Positions 21,390 to 31,805 of a DNA stretch of 64,000 bases are shown here, in pieces; the stretch's first letter is position 1; each line of letters begins with the position of its first letter. The stretch is from Linanthus parryae (lineage: Eukaryota > Streptophyta > Magnoliopsida > Ericales > Polemoniaceae), in assembly GCA_023055425.1 (NCBI GenBank), contig JALGPY010000034.1, positions 2,918,584 to 2,982,583 on the forward strand. The letters are read 5' to 3'. The position numbers and the translations under genes were made by a program. The notes beneath the pieces were generated by a model. The model saw only the letters and a program-made list of their open reading frames with translations. It was not told where the DNA came from and searched no databases.

Positions 21390-22553
21390 ATGACTGCAGG
21401 GAAGATCCACATGGATGTAATCTTGGCGATCTTGGCGAGGTTGCCGGTGAAGCAAGTTCTCCGATGTAAGCTCCTTTCCAAATCTTACTATAACTTACTC
21501 ACAACACCCAGTTTCATCAACATGCACCTCCTCCATCATCAATCCGACACTAAAACCATCGTCGTGTCGAAGAGTCATGACGACGACGGAGGATTTAATA
21601 GGATGGTCTGTCCCTTGGATGGTTCTCAGGTTCTTTTCCTACCGCCAATCACTAGGTTCTGTTGGGGCGCCAACACACCGGTGGGTTCCTGCAATGGCTT
21701 ACTCGTTCTGCAACTAATCCCCGACCATGAAGACCTCACTGTCTGTAATCCGGCCACGAGGGAGTACAGAAGAATCCCTCGACCTAATTTGGTACACATG
21801 GCCGACCACGGCTACTTCCTGGATGCTCTAGGGTTTGGATACGATGAAAAATCCGGTGATTACAAGCTGGTCAAAATTGGGGATTATTCTGGGGAAGGTG
21901 ACAATGGTTCATGCTTTTATTTGATTGAGATTTGGACCATGAAATCCAATTCCTGGAAGCAAATCTACCCTTCTCTGCCTAGTCTCTTCCTGGAGAAGGA
22001 ATACAAGATGACACATCCTCATCATGGTTTATTGGTAAACCGAATTCTGTACTGGTTGGCATATGCCAAAGACGAAAGTGATCGTGATGCAGTCATCCTC
22101 TCGTTTGACCCGACTCACGACACTTTTGGCCAAATCGTGTTGCCAGAAGATGTCAAGGCACGAAGAAGCGGTCAATATGATGACCTGTGTCTTATCGATT
22201 TCAATGGTTCCCTTGCTTTGTCTATTGGGTTACCCTCGGGCGAATCTCACACATTATTCGAGATATGGGTGATGATGAATAATAATACTGCGGGCTCCTC
22301 CTGGACTAAACGATTCTCCATCGGACCGCTCCCACTAGACATGAAGACCACTCAAGTGTGTACTAAAGAAGGAAAATTCGTGCTTTACAGAATTGTATGT
22401 TGCCATCTCCGACCTAGCGAGAGTTGGCAGTTCATCTCGTATGATCCTCGTTATAGCAAAGTGCTAAAAGAATCATCTACAATTGATCAGATTCGTGTTG
22501 ACACTACAGCATGGAGTTACATCGAGAGCCTCGTTCCAGTTCAACAAATCTAA
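21390..22553 (+). CDS. F-box protein with F-box-associated domain (gene 2)
   Basis: A complete intron-less frame of 387 residues. The F-box is at about residues 7-45 (DVILAILARLPVKQVLRCK, then LLSKSYYNLL); the associated domain shows GSCNGLLVL (99-107), VCNPATREYRRIP (118-130), LGFGYDEKSGDYKLVKI (147-163), an IEIWTMKSNSWKQI strand and FEIWVMMN near residue 290. It belongs to a different branch from genes 1 and 3: it has the GFGYD and DYKLV motifs of the classic F-box/interaction type-1 family and ends YIESLVPVQQI. Predicted role: SCF substrate receptor, target unknown. An AAG microsatellite follows the stop. Confidence 0.94.
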   Translation: MTAGKIHMDVILAILARLPVKQVLRCKLLSKSYYNLLTTPSFINMHLLHHQSDTKTIVVSKSHDDDGGFNRMVCPLDGSQVLFLPPITRFCWGANTPVGSCNGLLVLQLIPDHEDLTVCNPATREYRRIPRPNLVHMADHGYFLDALGFGYDEKSGDYKLVKIGDYSGEGDNGSCFYLIEIWTMKSNSWKQIYPSLPSLFLEKEYKMTHPHHGLLVNRILYWLAYAKDESDRDAVILSFDPTHDTFGQIVLPEDVKARRSGQYDDLCLIDFNGSLALSIGLPSGESHTLFEIWVMMNNNTAGSSWTKRFSIGPLPLDMKTTQVCTKEGKFVLYRIVCCHLRPSESWQFISYDPRYSKVLKESSTIDQIRVDTTAWSYIESLVPVQQI

Positions 22554-22857
22554 ATGAAGAAGAAGAAGAAGAATAATTTGGGCTTATCACGACAGCTTGA
22601 GTTTGAGGGGTGGGTGGGGGGGGATGTGGGTGTTTTGATATATGTATAAAGTGTATTTGTCCCACTTAGCATGCAATTTTAAGTTCTTGTATAGCCTATA
22701 AGTAGAACATCTTGTACATTACTTCACTCAAGTTGAATCACCGATTATTCACCCTCTCGCTGATTTATATGAGCAAGAAGGTTGATTTAGAATTAAAATG
22801 AAAGAAATCTGAATGTGGATCATATATTGATTAACAACTATAAACTCAAAAGATAAA
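22554..22857. other. 3' flank of F-box gene 2
   Basis: Likely 3' UTR and intergenic sequence, with an (AGA)n stretch directly after the stop codon at about 22,556-22,576 and a G-rich tract (GGGGTGGGTGGGGGGG) near 22,607. No gene was seen. Confidence 0.5.
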
Positions 22858-23274
22858 TCTCAATTTATCTAAGTAATATATAAAAACAAGAAAGTCATTT
22901 TTTCTTGCGCCATTTGACATTCAGCTAAAGAATTCATCCACCTCATGAATTACGTGTCATAAAATAGTCAATTAAAACATTCCACATCATATACAAATCC
23001 TTACGAGGATTGTCAATAATACAAAATTTTGTACCCGATGGAGTTAATGTTAAGATGATGTATACATTCATTTTATAAGAGAGTGTGCAAATACTCATTA
23101 ATGACTGTTAATGATTTCAGTTTTATGCCGCCCGAGTCCATCTAATTTGGTATTTTCTTGTCATCTTCATGTGAGTATTGGAAGATACTACGGTACTACA
23201 TGTTTATGGGTAAGAATTCTGTCTATTGATGTACACTTTTTGTTTCATAAGTATAAATACAAATTAAATATTCT

Positions 23275-23614
23275 TGTTATGTCAAACCACCTCACGAGCG
23301 AAGAACGAATAAAGAAGAACACGGGTATTTTACGTGGTTCGCTAGCAAAGAAATTCGCTAACTACCTCCACGGCGGAAAAGCACCCTTTATTCACTTAAG
23401 AGGAACAATTACAAGAATGTTTTTGCATGCCTAATAGTGTGACTACTAGGTTCTTTATATAGTTCTAGGAAATCCCTAAAGTTTCCAAATCCGATTTGGA
23501 AACAACTTGTTTCCTAACTAATCCTCAACCGCCTTTGACTTCCAATGTTTTCTAATCAAAGTTGGAAACAAAGAGTTTGGCAGCCTTTGACCAATTCAAG
23601 GCACCAACTCAACA
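23275..23614 (-). repeat. Copia-2 3' LTR (left on the plus strand)
   Basis: 340 bp, TGTTATG...CAACA on the plus strand. By eye it differs from the partner LTR at roughly a dozen positions, with one or two single-base indels, so identity is about 96%. The plus-strand TTCTTTATATAG is the complement of a plausible TATA box. Confidence 0.92.
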
Positions 23615-23757
23615 AATCTCCACCTTGACTTGAATTGTCTCGTCAACAGCAGTTGCTCCTCTTCTTGTAAATAAGGCTAAGCCCTCTCCGCACCCGATTG
23701 TCTCTCATCACAGAGACTCATTGGACCCCCACCGGGTCCAACATGCCCCTAAGGGCC

Positions 23758-26700
23758 TCACTGGCTCAAGATGTTGAGCAATTCCAGACAATGCTCGAAC
23801 TTGCTCTCCGGAACTGGCTTTGTGAACATATCCGCGGGGTTGTTAGCTGTATCCACCTTCTTCACCTTGATCCTGCTCTCATTTCTCAGAAAATGATACC
23901 TGACGTCGATATGCTTGGTCCTTTCATGATGAACCTGGTCCTTAGTCAAGAAAATCGCACTCAAGCTATCACAGTAGACTATCGCCTGATCTTGAGCATT
24001 CCCTTGAGCCAAATTGCCTCTTTTGCTGCTTTCGTTAGAGCCATATACTCCGCCTCCGTGGTGAACAAAGTCACCGTCGGCTGTAGCGTAGCCTTCCAAC
24101 TCACAACAGATGCTCCCAGAGCAAATACATAGCCTGTCATTGATCTTCTACTGTCAATATCCCCTGCATAGTCCGCATCCGGGAAACCAGCTACCAAGAT
24201 GTCTTCACTAGCCCCATAGCGTAGGCCAATGTCTGATGTACCCTTAAGGTACCTGAATATGCGCTTCACCGCCTGCCAATGGTCCCTACCAGGATGAGCT
24301 ATAAAACGACTAACCACACTAACAGCGAATGCTATGTCCGGTCGAGTGCAGACCATAGTATACATGAGACTTCCAACTGCTCTAGCATATGGAACCTTGG
24401 ACATGTACTCCTTCTCCTCCTCGGTCTGAACGGTGTACATTCCTAGCTTGCTGTTAGTTGCCATAGGAGTATCTATAGCTTTAGCTGATAACATCCCGAA
24501 TCTTGCCAGGATCTTCTTGATGTATCCCTGCTGTGATAAGAAAAGCTTCTTCTTCTTCCTAGCTCTATAGATCTCAACTCCCAATATCTTCCGAGCAGCT
24601 CCCAGATCCTTCATCTCAAATTCCGCGCTAAGGGACCTCTTCAGTTCTCTGATGTCCTTGATATCCCGAGTTGCAATCAGAATATCATCCACATACAGAA
24701 CTAGGTAAATATGTGATCCACCATGCAACTCTTTGTGGTACACGCAACAATCATACCCGCACTTGTGGTAACCAATCTTCAACATGAAGCAGTCAAACCT
24801 CTTGCACCATTGCCTCGGTGACTGCTTAAGTTCGTAGAGAGATCTCTTCAGCTTGCACACATAGTTCTCTCTTCCGGGAACTTGGAACCCCTCCAGTTGG
24901 CCCATGTATATTTCCTCCTCCAACTCTCCGTGCAGGAAAGCTGTCTTGACATCCAATTGCTCAAGTTTTAGGTCGTGGTGTGCCACTAAAGATAGTAACA
25001 CCCGGATAGAAGTATATCTGACCACCGGTGAGAAGATCTCTTTGTAGTCAACTCCCTCTTTCTGACTGAACCCTCTTGCAACTAGCCTTGCCTTATACTT
25101 GACGCCCTCTCCAGATGTAGTTCCTTCCTTTCTTCTGAAAACCCACTTGCAGCTGACTATCTTCCTTCCCGCTGGCAATTTAACAAGCTCCCAAGTCGAG
25201 TTCTTGATAAGAGGCTCCATCTCCTCTCCCATTGCGGCAATCCATTGTGCTGACTCAGAACTAGATATATCGGCCTTGTAGGAGGATGGCTCGTCCTCTA
25301 CGTCTTCCGCTACCTGTAATGCATATCCCACCATACCATCATCTTTGTATCTCGCCGGAGGCTTTATGACTCTTCTTGGTATTCCTTCAGCAATACTTTG
25401 ATGAACCGGTTCCTCTGGTGTAGATGCATCCTCACTATCAGACTCTTCTGCTTCTTCCTCTTCTGCTTCTGGCGGCGGTGTAGGGATTTCGGAATCCTTA
25501 GGATCAGTAGGATCCGACTCTCCCTCCACCTTCTTCTTTGCACCTCCAAGCTCCACCTCCACGAAGTTCTTCAATATATGAGTCTCATCAAAGACTACAC
25601 TTCTGCTAAGTATAATCTTGTTGTCTGCCCATATCTTGTATCCCTTCACACCTGTTCTGAAACACATGAATACTCCCTTATTAGCTCTTGGTTCTAGTTT
25701 GCCATCATCAACGTGATAATAGGCAACACAACCAAAAACTCTCAAATCCGAGTAATCCACTGCATTACCAGACCATATTTCCATAGGAATCTTGCATCCT
25801 ATACCTGTGTGCGGGCTCCGATTTATGAGATAGCATGCCATGGAAACTGCCTCTCCCCAGAAACCTCTAGAAAGACCTGCATTCGAAAGCATGCACCTTG
25901 CTTTTGCTAAAAGTGTCAGATTCATTCTCTCGGCTACACCGTTCTGCTGCGGTGTGTGCCGAACGGTGCGATGGCGTGCTATTCCCTGATCCTTGCAGAA
26001 TCCATCAAACTCTAATGAACAGAACTCTAAGCCGTTGTCCGTGCGCAACCTCTTCACCTTCTTTCCCACCTGATTCTCTACTAGTGTCTTCCACTCCTTG
26101 AATCTTGCGAAGACTTCACTCTTGTGCTTCATCACGAATATCCAAGTCATCCTGGAGTAGTCGTCTATGATGCTTAGGAAATACCTGTACCCACCAATCG
26201 CCTCGACTCGAGATGGACCCCAGCAATCCGAAAGGATATAATCAAGAGTACCTTTCGTTCTATGAACCGCCTAAGGGAAATTGCTACGCTGTAACTTCCC
26301 ATACACGCAGTGCTCACAAAACCCTAGGCTCTTGGGCGCATGCCCGGTGAGATACCCCTTCTTGTGAAGTTCCTGCATTCCACGTTCACTCATATGACCG
26401 AGTCTCATATGCCACAACTTAGTTAGATCAGCTTCCTTAATCTCGGCTGAGACAACTCCAGCAGAACCTGTGATCGTCGAACATTTCAACATGTACAAAG
26501 TCCCATTCTTGACTCCCCTGAGAATCACCTTAGAACCCTTTCAGACTTGTAGATCTCCACCTTCACCTTTGAAACCGTATCCCTTGCTGTCGAGTAGACT
26601 CAAGGAGATCAGATTCTTCTTAATAAGTGGTACATGTGTGACCTGCTCCAAGGTACATAACTTCCCTTCATTCGTTTTCAATCTAACTGAGCCTCTCCCA

Positions 26701-27689
26701 ATCACCTTACATATGGCTCCGTTTTTCATGTAGACAGACCCTCCATCCGTTTGGTCGTACGTCCAGAATAGCTCCCTGTTAGAGCAAATATGATAGGAAG
26801 CTCCGGAATCAAGGACCCACGCATCCTGAGAGTGCGTGACAACATCCACCATTAGAACGTAATCATCCTCAGACGAGTTACCTTGTTCTGCTACGGCTGC
26901 GGATCCATTCTGCCCCTGTTGATCTCGTTTCGGGCAATCTCTCATCAAGTGCCCCTTTTCCTTGCAAAAGGCACATACATCCTTGAGTAACTTGGAACCT
27001 GAGAACTGCTTCTTCTTGTTCTTCTTACCCTTCTTGCTTCCCCCCGTTGCCATCAGTCCGGAAGCATGGTCCTCTATACCTGTGCCTGCACCCTTATGGC
27101 GCAGTTCCCTAGCATGGAGCGCCGATCTCACCTCCTCTAGGGATAAGTCGTCCTTGTTCACAATGAACAACTACACGAAGTTCTCATATGATGGGGGTAA
27201 CGAGATCAATAACAAAATTGCAACATCCTCATCCTCCACCTTCTCGCCAATATTACGCAAATCTAACATAATTGTGTTCAATTGATCAAGATGGTCCTTG
27301 AGAGCCGTACCTTCGAGCATCCGTAGGGTGAAGAGCCTTTGCTTTAGCATCAACTTGCTAGTGAGACTCTTCGTCATGTAGAGACTCTCCAAGTTGAGCC
27401 AGAGCTACGTTGCTTCCTTCTGATCTGCTATCTCGATGATCACGTCATCCGATAAGCACAACATAATCGTTGCATGTGCCTTCTCCTCCATCGCCTTGAA
27501 CTCCGCTGATGCAACATTCATGCCTCCCTTGTCCGCAATCAAAGGTGCCCACAAGCCTTGCGATTTGAGCAAAGCCTCCATCTTTATCTTCCACTGACTG
27601 AAGCTGTTCCCTCCTGTGAACCTGTCGATCTTCAACATCGATTCGGACATCGTTCTTGGTGGATCTTGAACCCTAGTCGCGTTCTCCAC
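23758..27689 (-). pseudogene. Copia-2 gag-pol, stops and frameshift
   Basis: Reading the minus strand from Met at 27,689: a gag of the UBN2 type (FTGGNSFSQWKIKMEALL), stops near 27,402 and 27,171, the CCHC knuckle CAFCKEKGHLMRDC, protease LDSGAS, stops near 26,538 and 26,271, integrase with DDYSR, LRTDNGLEF and PQQNGVAER, then a 723-residue open stretch with reverse transcriptase (LVLYVDDILIA) and RNase H (DADYAGDID). A deletion near 23,990 shifts the last part, which ends with DQVHHERTKHIDVRYHF and ADMFTKPVP. At least four stops and one frameshift make it inactive. Confidence 0.93.
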
Positions 27690-27797
27690 CTAGATCGCAA
27701 AACCCTACCTTTGATTTTACCAAGTTGTGAAACCCTAGCTTTGCTCCGCCTTGATCTTGATCTTGAAACACCGTCAACCTTGGCTCTGATACCAGTT

Positions 27798-28136
27798 TGT
27801 TATGTCAAACACATCACGAACGAAGAACGAAAAAAGAAGAACACGGGTATTTTACGTGGTTCGCTAGCAAAGAAATTCGCTAACTACCTCCACGCCGGAA
27901 AAGCACCCTTTATTCACTTAAGAGGAACAATTACAAGAATGTTTTTGCATGCCTTATAGTGTGACTACTAGGTTCTTTATATAGTGCTACGAAATCCCTA
28001 AAGTTTCCAAATCCGATTTGGAAACAACTTGTTTCCTAACTAATCCTCCACCGCCTTTGACTTCCAATGTTTCCTAATCAAAGTTGGAAACAAAGAGTCT
28101 GACAGCCTTTGACCAATTCAAGGCACCAACTCAACA
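27798..28136 (-). repeat. Copia-2 5' LTR (right on the plus strand)
   Basis: 339 bp, bordered inside by the primer-binding site and outside by the ATTCT duplication. Its divergence from the other LTR shows this insertion is clearly older than Copia-1. Confidence 0.92.
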
Positions 28137-28141
28137 ATTCT

Positions 28142-29040
28142 AAAATATAATAAAAAGGCAATGACAAAATAGGAAAACTAACTCCCGAAGTTAATTTATT
28201 CTAAAAGTGCTAAGAGCAAATATATATTATAATTTGTCATTTTGAAATTCTTACTTTCATTATGCAACCATTTGGCATTCAGCTCAAGAATTGAGCAACT
28301 TCTTGAATTACGTGTAATAAAATTATCAATTAAAACATTCCACATTATATATAAATCCCGACAGAATTGTTAATAATATCAATATATACATATGTATATC
28401 ATTTGATTTTTATCACAAAGTGGTAGAGGGAACCTTTCATCCTAAAATAATTCTACATTTTTTGGATATACTTAAGAAACATGAATTAATTCTAGGACGT
28501 GAAGAGTTTTTTTTTTATCCAAGCAGGTGAAGGGGTATTTATAGTATTTTCATTTAAAATTTTCATAAGAAGTATATGTTGTTAAATTTCAAAAAAAAAA
28601 AAAAAAACACATTCATTCGAGTTTAAATTATATTTTATATATAAAGACCGTAATGTTTTTTTAATGAACTTAAGAATTCTTACGATATCATTTACATAGA
28701 ATAATTTTTATTTTACAAGTTATATGAACTTACTTTAACACCTTTTTTTTATGTTTACATAGCTCTACTGTTTTATTTCGTTTGTTCGTCAAAAAGAATT
28801 TTTTTGTTGTTTCCTTACAGAAAAATTATCATAACAAAATGCTCAAACAACAGCCATAAAAATATAAATACTGTGAAAGTGGCATTCATTTATACATTGT
28901 GTATATTCCAGTAGTAAAAGTTATTGAAATAAAAATAAAAATATGAGATACACGTGAAATAATTTATGATATGCTAAAAAGAATGTGATAATGTACAAGT
29001 TAAAGTAACGTCCCGCGCATATGCGCGGGGTTGCGTCTAG
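28142..29040 (+). other. Right-hand remainder of the Helitron region
   Basis: AT-rich sequence after the Copia-2 duplication, including an A19-like tract near 28,590 and no coding potential. It repeats part of 22,890-23,050 near its start and ends at the Helitron hairpin and CTAG. Confidence 0.6.
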
Positions 29041-29329
29041 TTTTAAATAATTATAGCCAAGCCTACTAACAATGTGGAGAAGTCTAATAGATGAGGCAAG
29101 CACGCACAACAAAGGAAACAAGTAATTCCCTCAAAACAACAACAAAGGAAACAAGTAATCCTACCTTATCTCTGATATTCCATAACATTCAGGATAGATA
29201 AAAAATCAATCAAGACTTTTCACTTCTTATTCAATTCCTTGTTGACATACATGATCGTGTTTAATTCCTCTTTGGTTCCTTCCTCATCATTGTGAAAATT
29301 TTGGACTCCTTATTTCGGCGAGCTTGTGC

Positions 29330-29523
29330 ACAACTCAACAAATCCACTGATGGTATATCTACAGTTTAGATAGTCATATCAATCCCCCATGGAGTTCGAA
29401 CTTAAGACCTGTGGGCCGTTAAATCGAAACCTCACCACTAGGCCAACCCTTGGGGTTACTGTACCCAAAGTTGTTTTTTTTTTTTTTTTTTTTTTTGCAA
29501 ACTAGGCCAACCCTTGGGGTTAA
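29330..29523 (-). repeat. tRNA-related SINE-like sequence with duplicated edge
   Basis: On the minus strand the order is GGTTGGCCTAGTGGTGAGG (A-box-like), about 30 bp later AGTTCGAACTCC (B box), then ATATGACTATCTAAACTGTAG. The last part recurs at about 46,440-46,475 (CCTATAGTTTAGATAGTCTC on the plus strand). On the right edge ACTAGGCCAACCCTTGGGGTTA occurs twice, at about 29,438-29,459 and 29,502-29,523, with a long T run (about 29,475-29,496) between. This may be an insertion duplication or a local duplication. Confidence 0.5.
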
Positions 29524-29623
29524 CACTGGATAGATCCATCGTTTTTTTATTTCCCTGCAAGGAAAAAAGAAGAAGAGAGTAAGCCAAACCCTAAGGCTGC
29601 CGAAACTTCTTCAGTAGATTGGT

Positions 29624-30811
29624 GTGGTTGCAGATACCGATTGCAAACGAAGATTGATGGCAATGGTGGGAAGATTGAAGTTTATGCCAGACGATGCGGT
29701 GACTGAAATCCTCTTAAGGCTCCCTGCAAGATCTTTGATCCGGTTCAAGTGCGTCTCCAAAACCTGGTACTTTTTAATATGCTCTGGAATTTTTATCGAG
29801 ACACACTATGAGACAAACAAACACAAGCAAGTGTCTTTCTATTGTCATTTAAGTTATTATACTGGTGATGAATTAGTTGATAATGATTTTTATCTTCCCC
29901 AACCTGTTAACACTTTCTCCTTCCGGATCTTCAATATCCCTGTGAATCTCGATCTTCCCAATTGCACAACGCCCGACATGGTTATCGTGGGTTGTTCTAA
30001 AGGAGTAGTTTGCTTATCTCTCTCATTATCTACACAAGGTTCATCTGTGTTTGCACTTTGGAATCCGGCCACCAGGCAGTTCAGAGAAATCGGTCCCTCC
30101 AACATGTACATGGACATGGAGAGGTTTGATGCAGGATTTTGTTTCGATCCCGTTGAAAGAACTTTCAAGGTTGCACGAATGTACATCTCTTTTAAAGATA
30201 AAGAAGAGGGGATGGTAGCCCGAGCGAACACGTACACATCCAAGGACAATTCCTGGATTGAAAAGGCATTCACTCTAACCCATTTAATGTTTCCGGACTG
30301 TAATGACATTGGTTCGTCAGCAAAATGTGCCAACAGGTACATGTATTGGATCATTGGATACAACGATAATACTAGAGAGCCAAAATTTTACAACAAGTGT
30401 CTCCTACGCTTTGACATGATTGATGAAGTGTTCGAGCTCATCGAGTCTCCATGTCCTGGTCGGACTTGTGCACATCTTGCAGGGTACAGGGATACTGTTG
30501 CGTTGATTGCTCGTTCAGGTTATGATACCAAACTTAAAAGTTATAGTTTTGATGTGTGGGTGATGGATGGATCGGGCCGTACAAGTTGTCAATCATGGTC
30601 TAAACAACTTACTTGTAAACCACAGGGAAGGGATGTTATAGGACTCCCAGGATTTTTCATTCACACAGATGATGTTAAATTGGTTGTATCGAAACTAATC
30701 CATGGAAAATGGTCATGTGATTGGAAGACAGGGGAAATAGTCGAGTATTTGGGGGATGTAGATTACGATGAATTCTTCTTGTATAGCGAGAGTTTGTCTT
30801 CAGTAAATTGA
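29624..30811 (+). CDS. F-box protein with F-box-associated domain (gene 3)
   Basis: A complete intron-less frame of 395 residues. The F-box spans about residues 19-60 (KFMPDDAVTEILLRLPARSL, then FKCVSKTWYFLI). The associated domain has VGCSKGVVCLSL (122-133), FALWNPATRQFREIG (143-157), GFCFDPVERTFKVARM (171-186), YTSKDNSWIEKAF, NRYMYWIIG and the ending YSESLSSV. It is most like genes 1 and 4 of the window, especially pseudogene 44,527 (same NPAT-x-Q-R-I and TSK-NSW spacing). Predicted role: SCF substrate receptor, target unknown. A downstream Met at residue 12 or 14 is an alternative start; the first Met gives a rather basic leader. Confidence 0.93.
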   Translation: MVADTDCKRRLMAMVGRLKFMPDDAVTEILLRLPARSLIRFKCVSKTWYFLICSGIFIETHYETNKHKQVSFYCHLSYYTGDELVDNDFYLPQPVNTFSFRIFNIPVNLDLPNCTTPDMVIVGCSKGVVCLSLSLSTQGSSVFALWNPATRQFREIGPSNMYMDMERFDAGFCFDPVERTFKVARMYISFKDKEEGMVARANTYTSKDNSWIEKAFTLTHLMFPDCNDIGSSAKCANRYMYWIIGYNDNTREPKFYNKCLLRFDMIDEVFELIESPCPGRTCAHLAGYRDTVALIARSGYDTKLKSYSFDVWVMDGSGRTSCQSWSKQLTCKPQGRDVIGLPGFFIHTDDVKLVVSKLIHGKWSCDWKTGEIVEYLGDVDYDEFFLYSESLSSVN

Positions 30812-31137
30812 TCTGGTTTAGGACCACAAATCATCGTGGTTGTAACAATTAAGTAGATGGGTTATATAAGGTTTTGATGTGGCTTCATGTTTTGATAGGC
30901 TTGATGACTGTAGTAAGCAATTCTAATGCAATCTAAGGACTGGGAAGACTGTGAAGTATTTTGTAAATGACATGTTATGATGGTGTTGGAAGGTTTCAAG
31001 ATATACTGTTTGCTTGTTCTTTACTTATGCTTCTGATAATGACTTTAATGAATCTGAACATTTATTATGAATTTCGTGAAAAGTCTTTCTGAACTCTGTA
31101 TGTTTAGGTATTTTTATAAGTGTGTGTATCTGTATAT

Positions 31138-31197
<60 letters not shown>

Positions 31198-31273
31198 ATA
31201 TATATATTGGTCTTAAAACGTTGCAGAAAAGTTATTGAATGTTTTACTTGTCTTGAAATTTCTGGATGACAAG
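30812..31273. repeat. 3' flank of gene 3, with a (TA)n palindrome
   Basis: Likely 3' UTR and spacer. At 31133-31202 a perfect 70-bp palindrome is made of TATATGTG, 27 AT units and CACATATA. Such TA tracts with mirrored ends can extrude as cruciforms and often vary in length. No gene was seen. Confidence 0.8.
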
Positions 31274-31375
31274 TAGGGATGGCAATTGGATTTGAGCCGA
31301 AAGGATATCTAGCATGATCTGACCCTAAACCAGCATATACGTTCCGATTCATTCCTTTTCCAAGTAGATTGGATA
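31274..31375. repeat. Fragment of the inverted-repeat element at 8.6 kb
   Basis: TAGGGATGGCAATTGGATTT, then GGATATCTAGCATGATCTGACCCTAA, aligns with the left end of the 8614-9118 element. It precedes block A copy 2 just as the full element precedes copy 1, so the duplicated segment may begin here. Confidence 0.5.
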
Positions 31376-31379
31376 TGGT

Positions 31380-31440
31380 TAGGGCTAGTTTGAGAATGTT
31401 GTGGCGTTTCTCGAAGCTGATGTGTGAAAACCATTCTGTC
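31380..31440. mobile_element. hAT-like MITE end fragment
   Basis: TTAGGGCTAGTTTGAGAATG followed by TTGTGGCG and GTGTGAAAAC matches the left end of the MITE at 50,795. The other end is not present; the fragment runs into the fold-back at 31,453. Confidence 0.5.
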
Positions 31441-31452
31441 AAACAATCTACC

Positions 31453-31547
31453 CATTGGCCTAGTTTGCGAAAGATAGATTATTGAATGTGTGGTTGACAC
31501 ATTCCATTATCTATTTGATAATCTATCTTTGTCAAACTAAGCCAATG
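31453..31547. repeat. Short fold-back element (95 bp)
   Basis: CATTGGCCTAGTTTGCGAAA with GATAGATTAT forms an inverted repeat with the right end, whose complement begins CATTGGCTTAGTTTGACAAA. The arms are about 30 bp with two or three mismatches and the loop is about 35 bp. It may be a tiny MITE or the end of one; a transcript would fold into a hairpin. Confidence 0.65.
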
Positions 31548-31805
31548 TAGCTAAGGAAATATCTCTCATTGTGTCTGCCAGAGAGGAGGTGAAAGGCCCC
31601 AAAACAAGTATGTTTGGAAGCCATAAGAGATACACAACATAAATGATCTCGCGTCAGGGCAACTGCAGTAATCATATCTCGTTTTGTTAAGTCTTCCATT
31701 GACTTTCCACAGAAGAAGGGACAAATTTTTGGTGCGTTACCATGCCTACCTCCACAAATCAATCAAGTAATATGAAACTTCCCTTAGGTCTGCGTGAAAT
31801 CTGTA

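Larger units (their letters stand above)
23275..28136 (-). mobile_element. Copia-2: Tork/Tnt1-like retrotransposon, decayed
   Basis: A full-length element of 4862 bp in minus orientation, flanked by ATTCT (23270-23274 and 28137-28141). The LTRs are about 340 bp. The primer site, read on the minus strand, is TGGTATCAGAGCC at about 27,782-27,794, and the polypurine tract GGTGGAGATT abuts the other LTR at 23,615. Domain order is gag, CCHC knuckle, protease, integrase, reverse transcriptase, RNase H. The pol style (KYKARLVARGFSQ, DVKTAFLHGELEEEIYM) resembles Tork/Tnt1 elements. It sits inside Helitron sequence. Confidence 0.95.
22858..29040 (+). mobile_element. Helitron sequence interrupted by Copia-2
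   Basis: The 3' end is clear: the perfect hairpin CCCGCGCATATGCGCGGG (29012-29029), seven bases, then CTAG (29037-29040) followed by T. This is the CTRR-plus-hairpin terminus of Helitrons. A candidate 5' end, TCTCAATTTATC, follows an A at 22,857. Removing Copia-2 leaves about 1.3 kb, a non-autonomous size. Sequence around CATTCAGCTAAAGAATTC (22,920) recurs at 28,272 (CATTCAGCTCAAGAATTG), so two related Helitron heads may lie in tandem, the second beginning near 28,139 (TCTAAAATATAATAAAAA). No Rep/helicase was found. Confidence 0.7.

Noticed and set aside
23758..27689. Idea that all Copia-2 stop codons come from C-to-T methylation decay
   Set aside because: The stops near 27,402 and 27,171 fit CAG to TAG, but those near 26,538 and 26,271 could equally come from other changes; the evidence is too thin without an alignment to active relatives.
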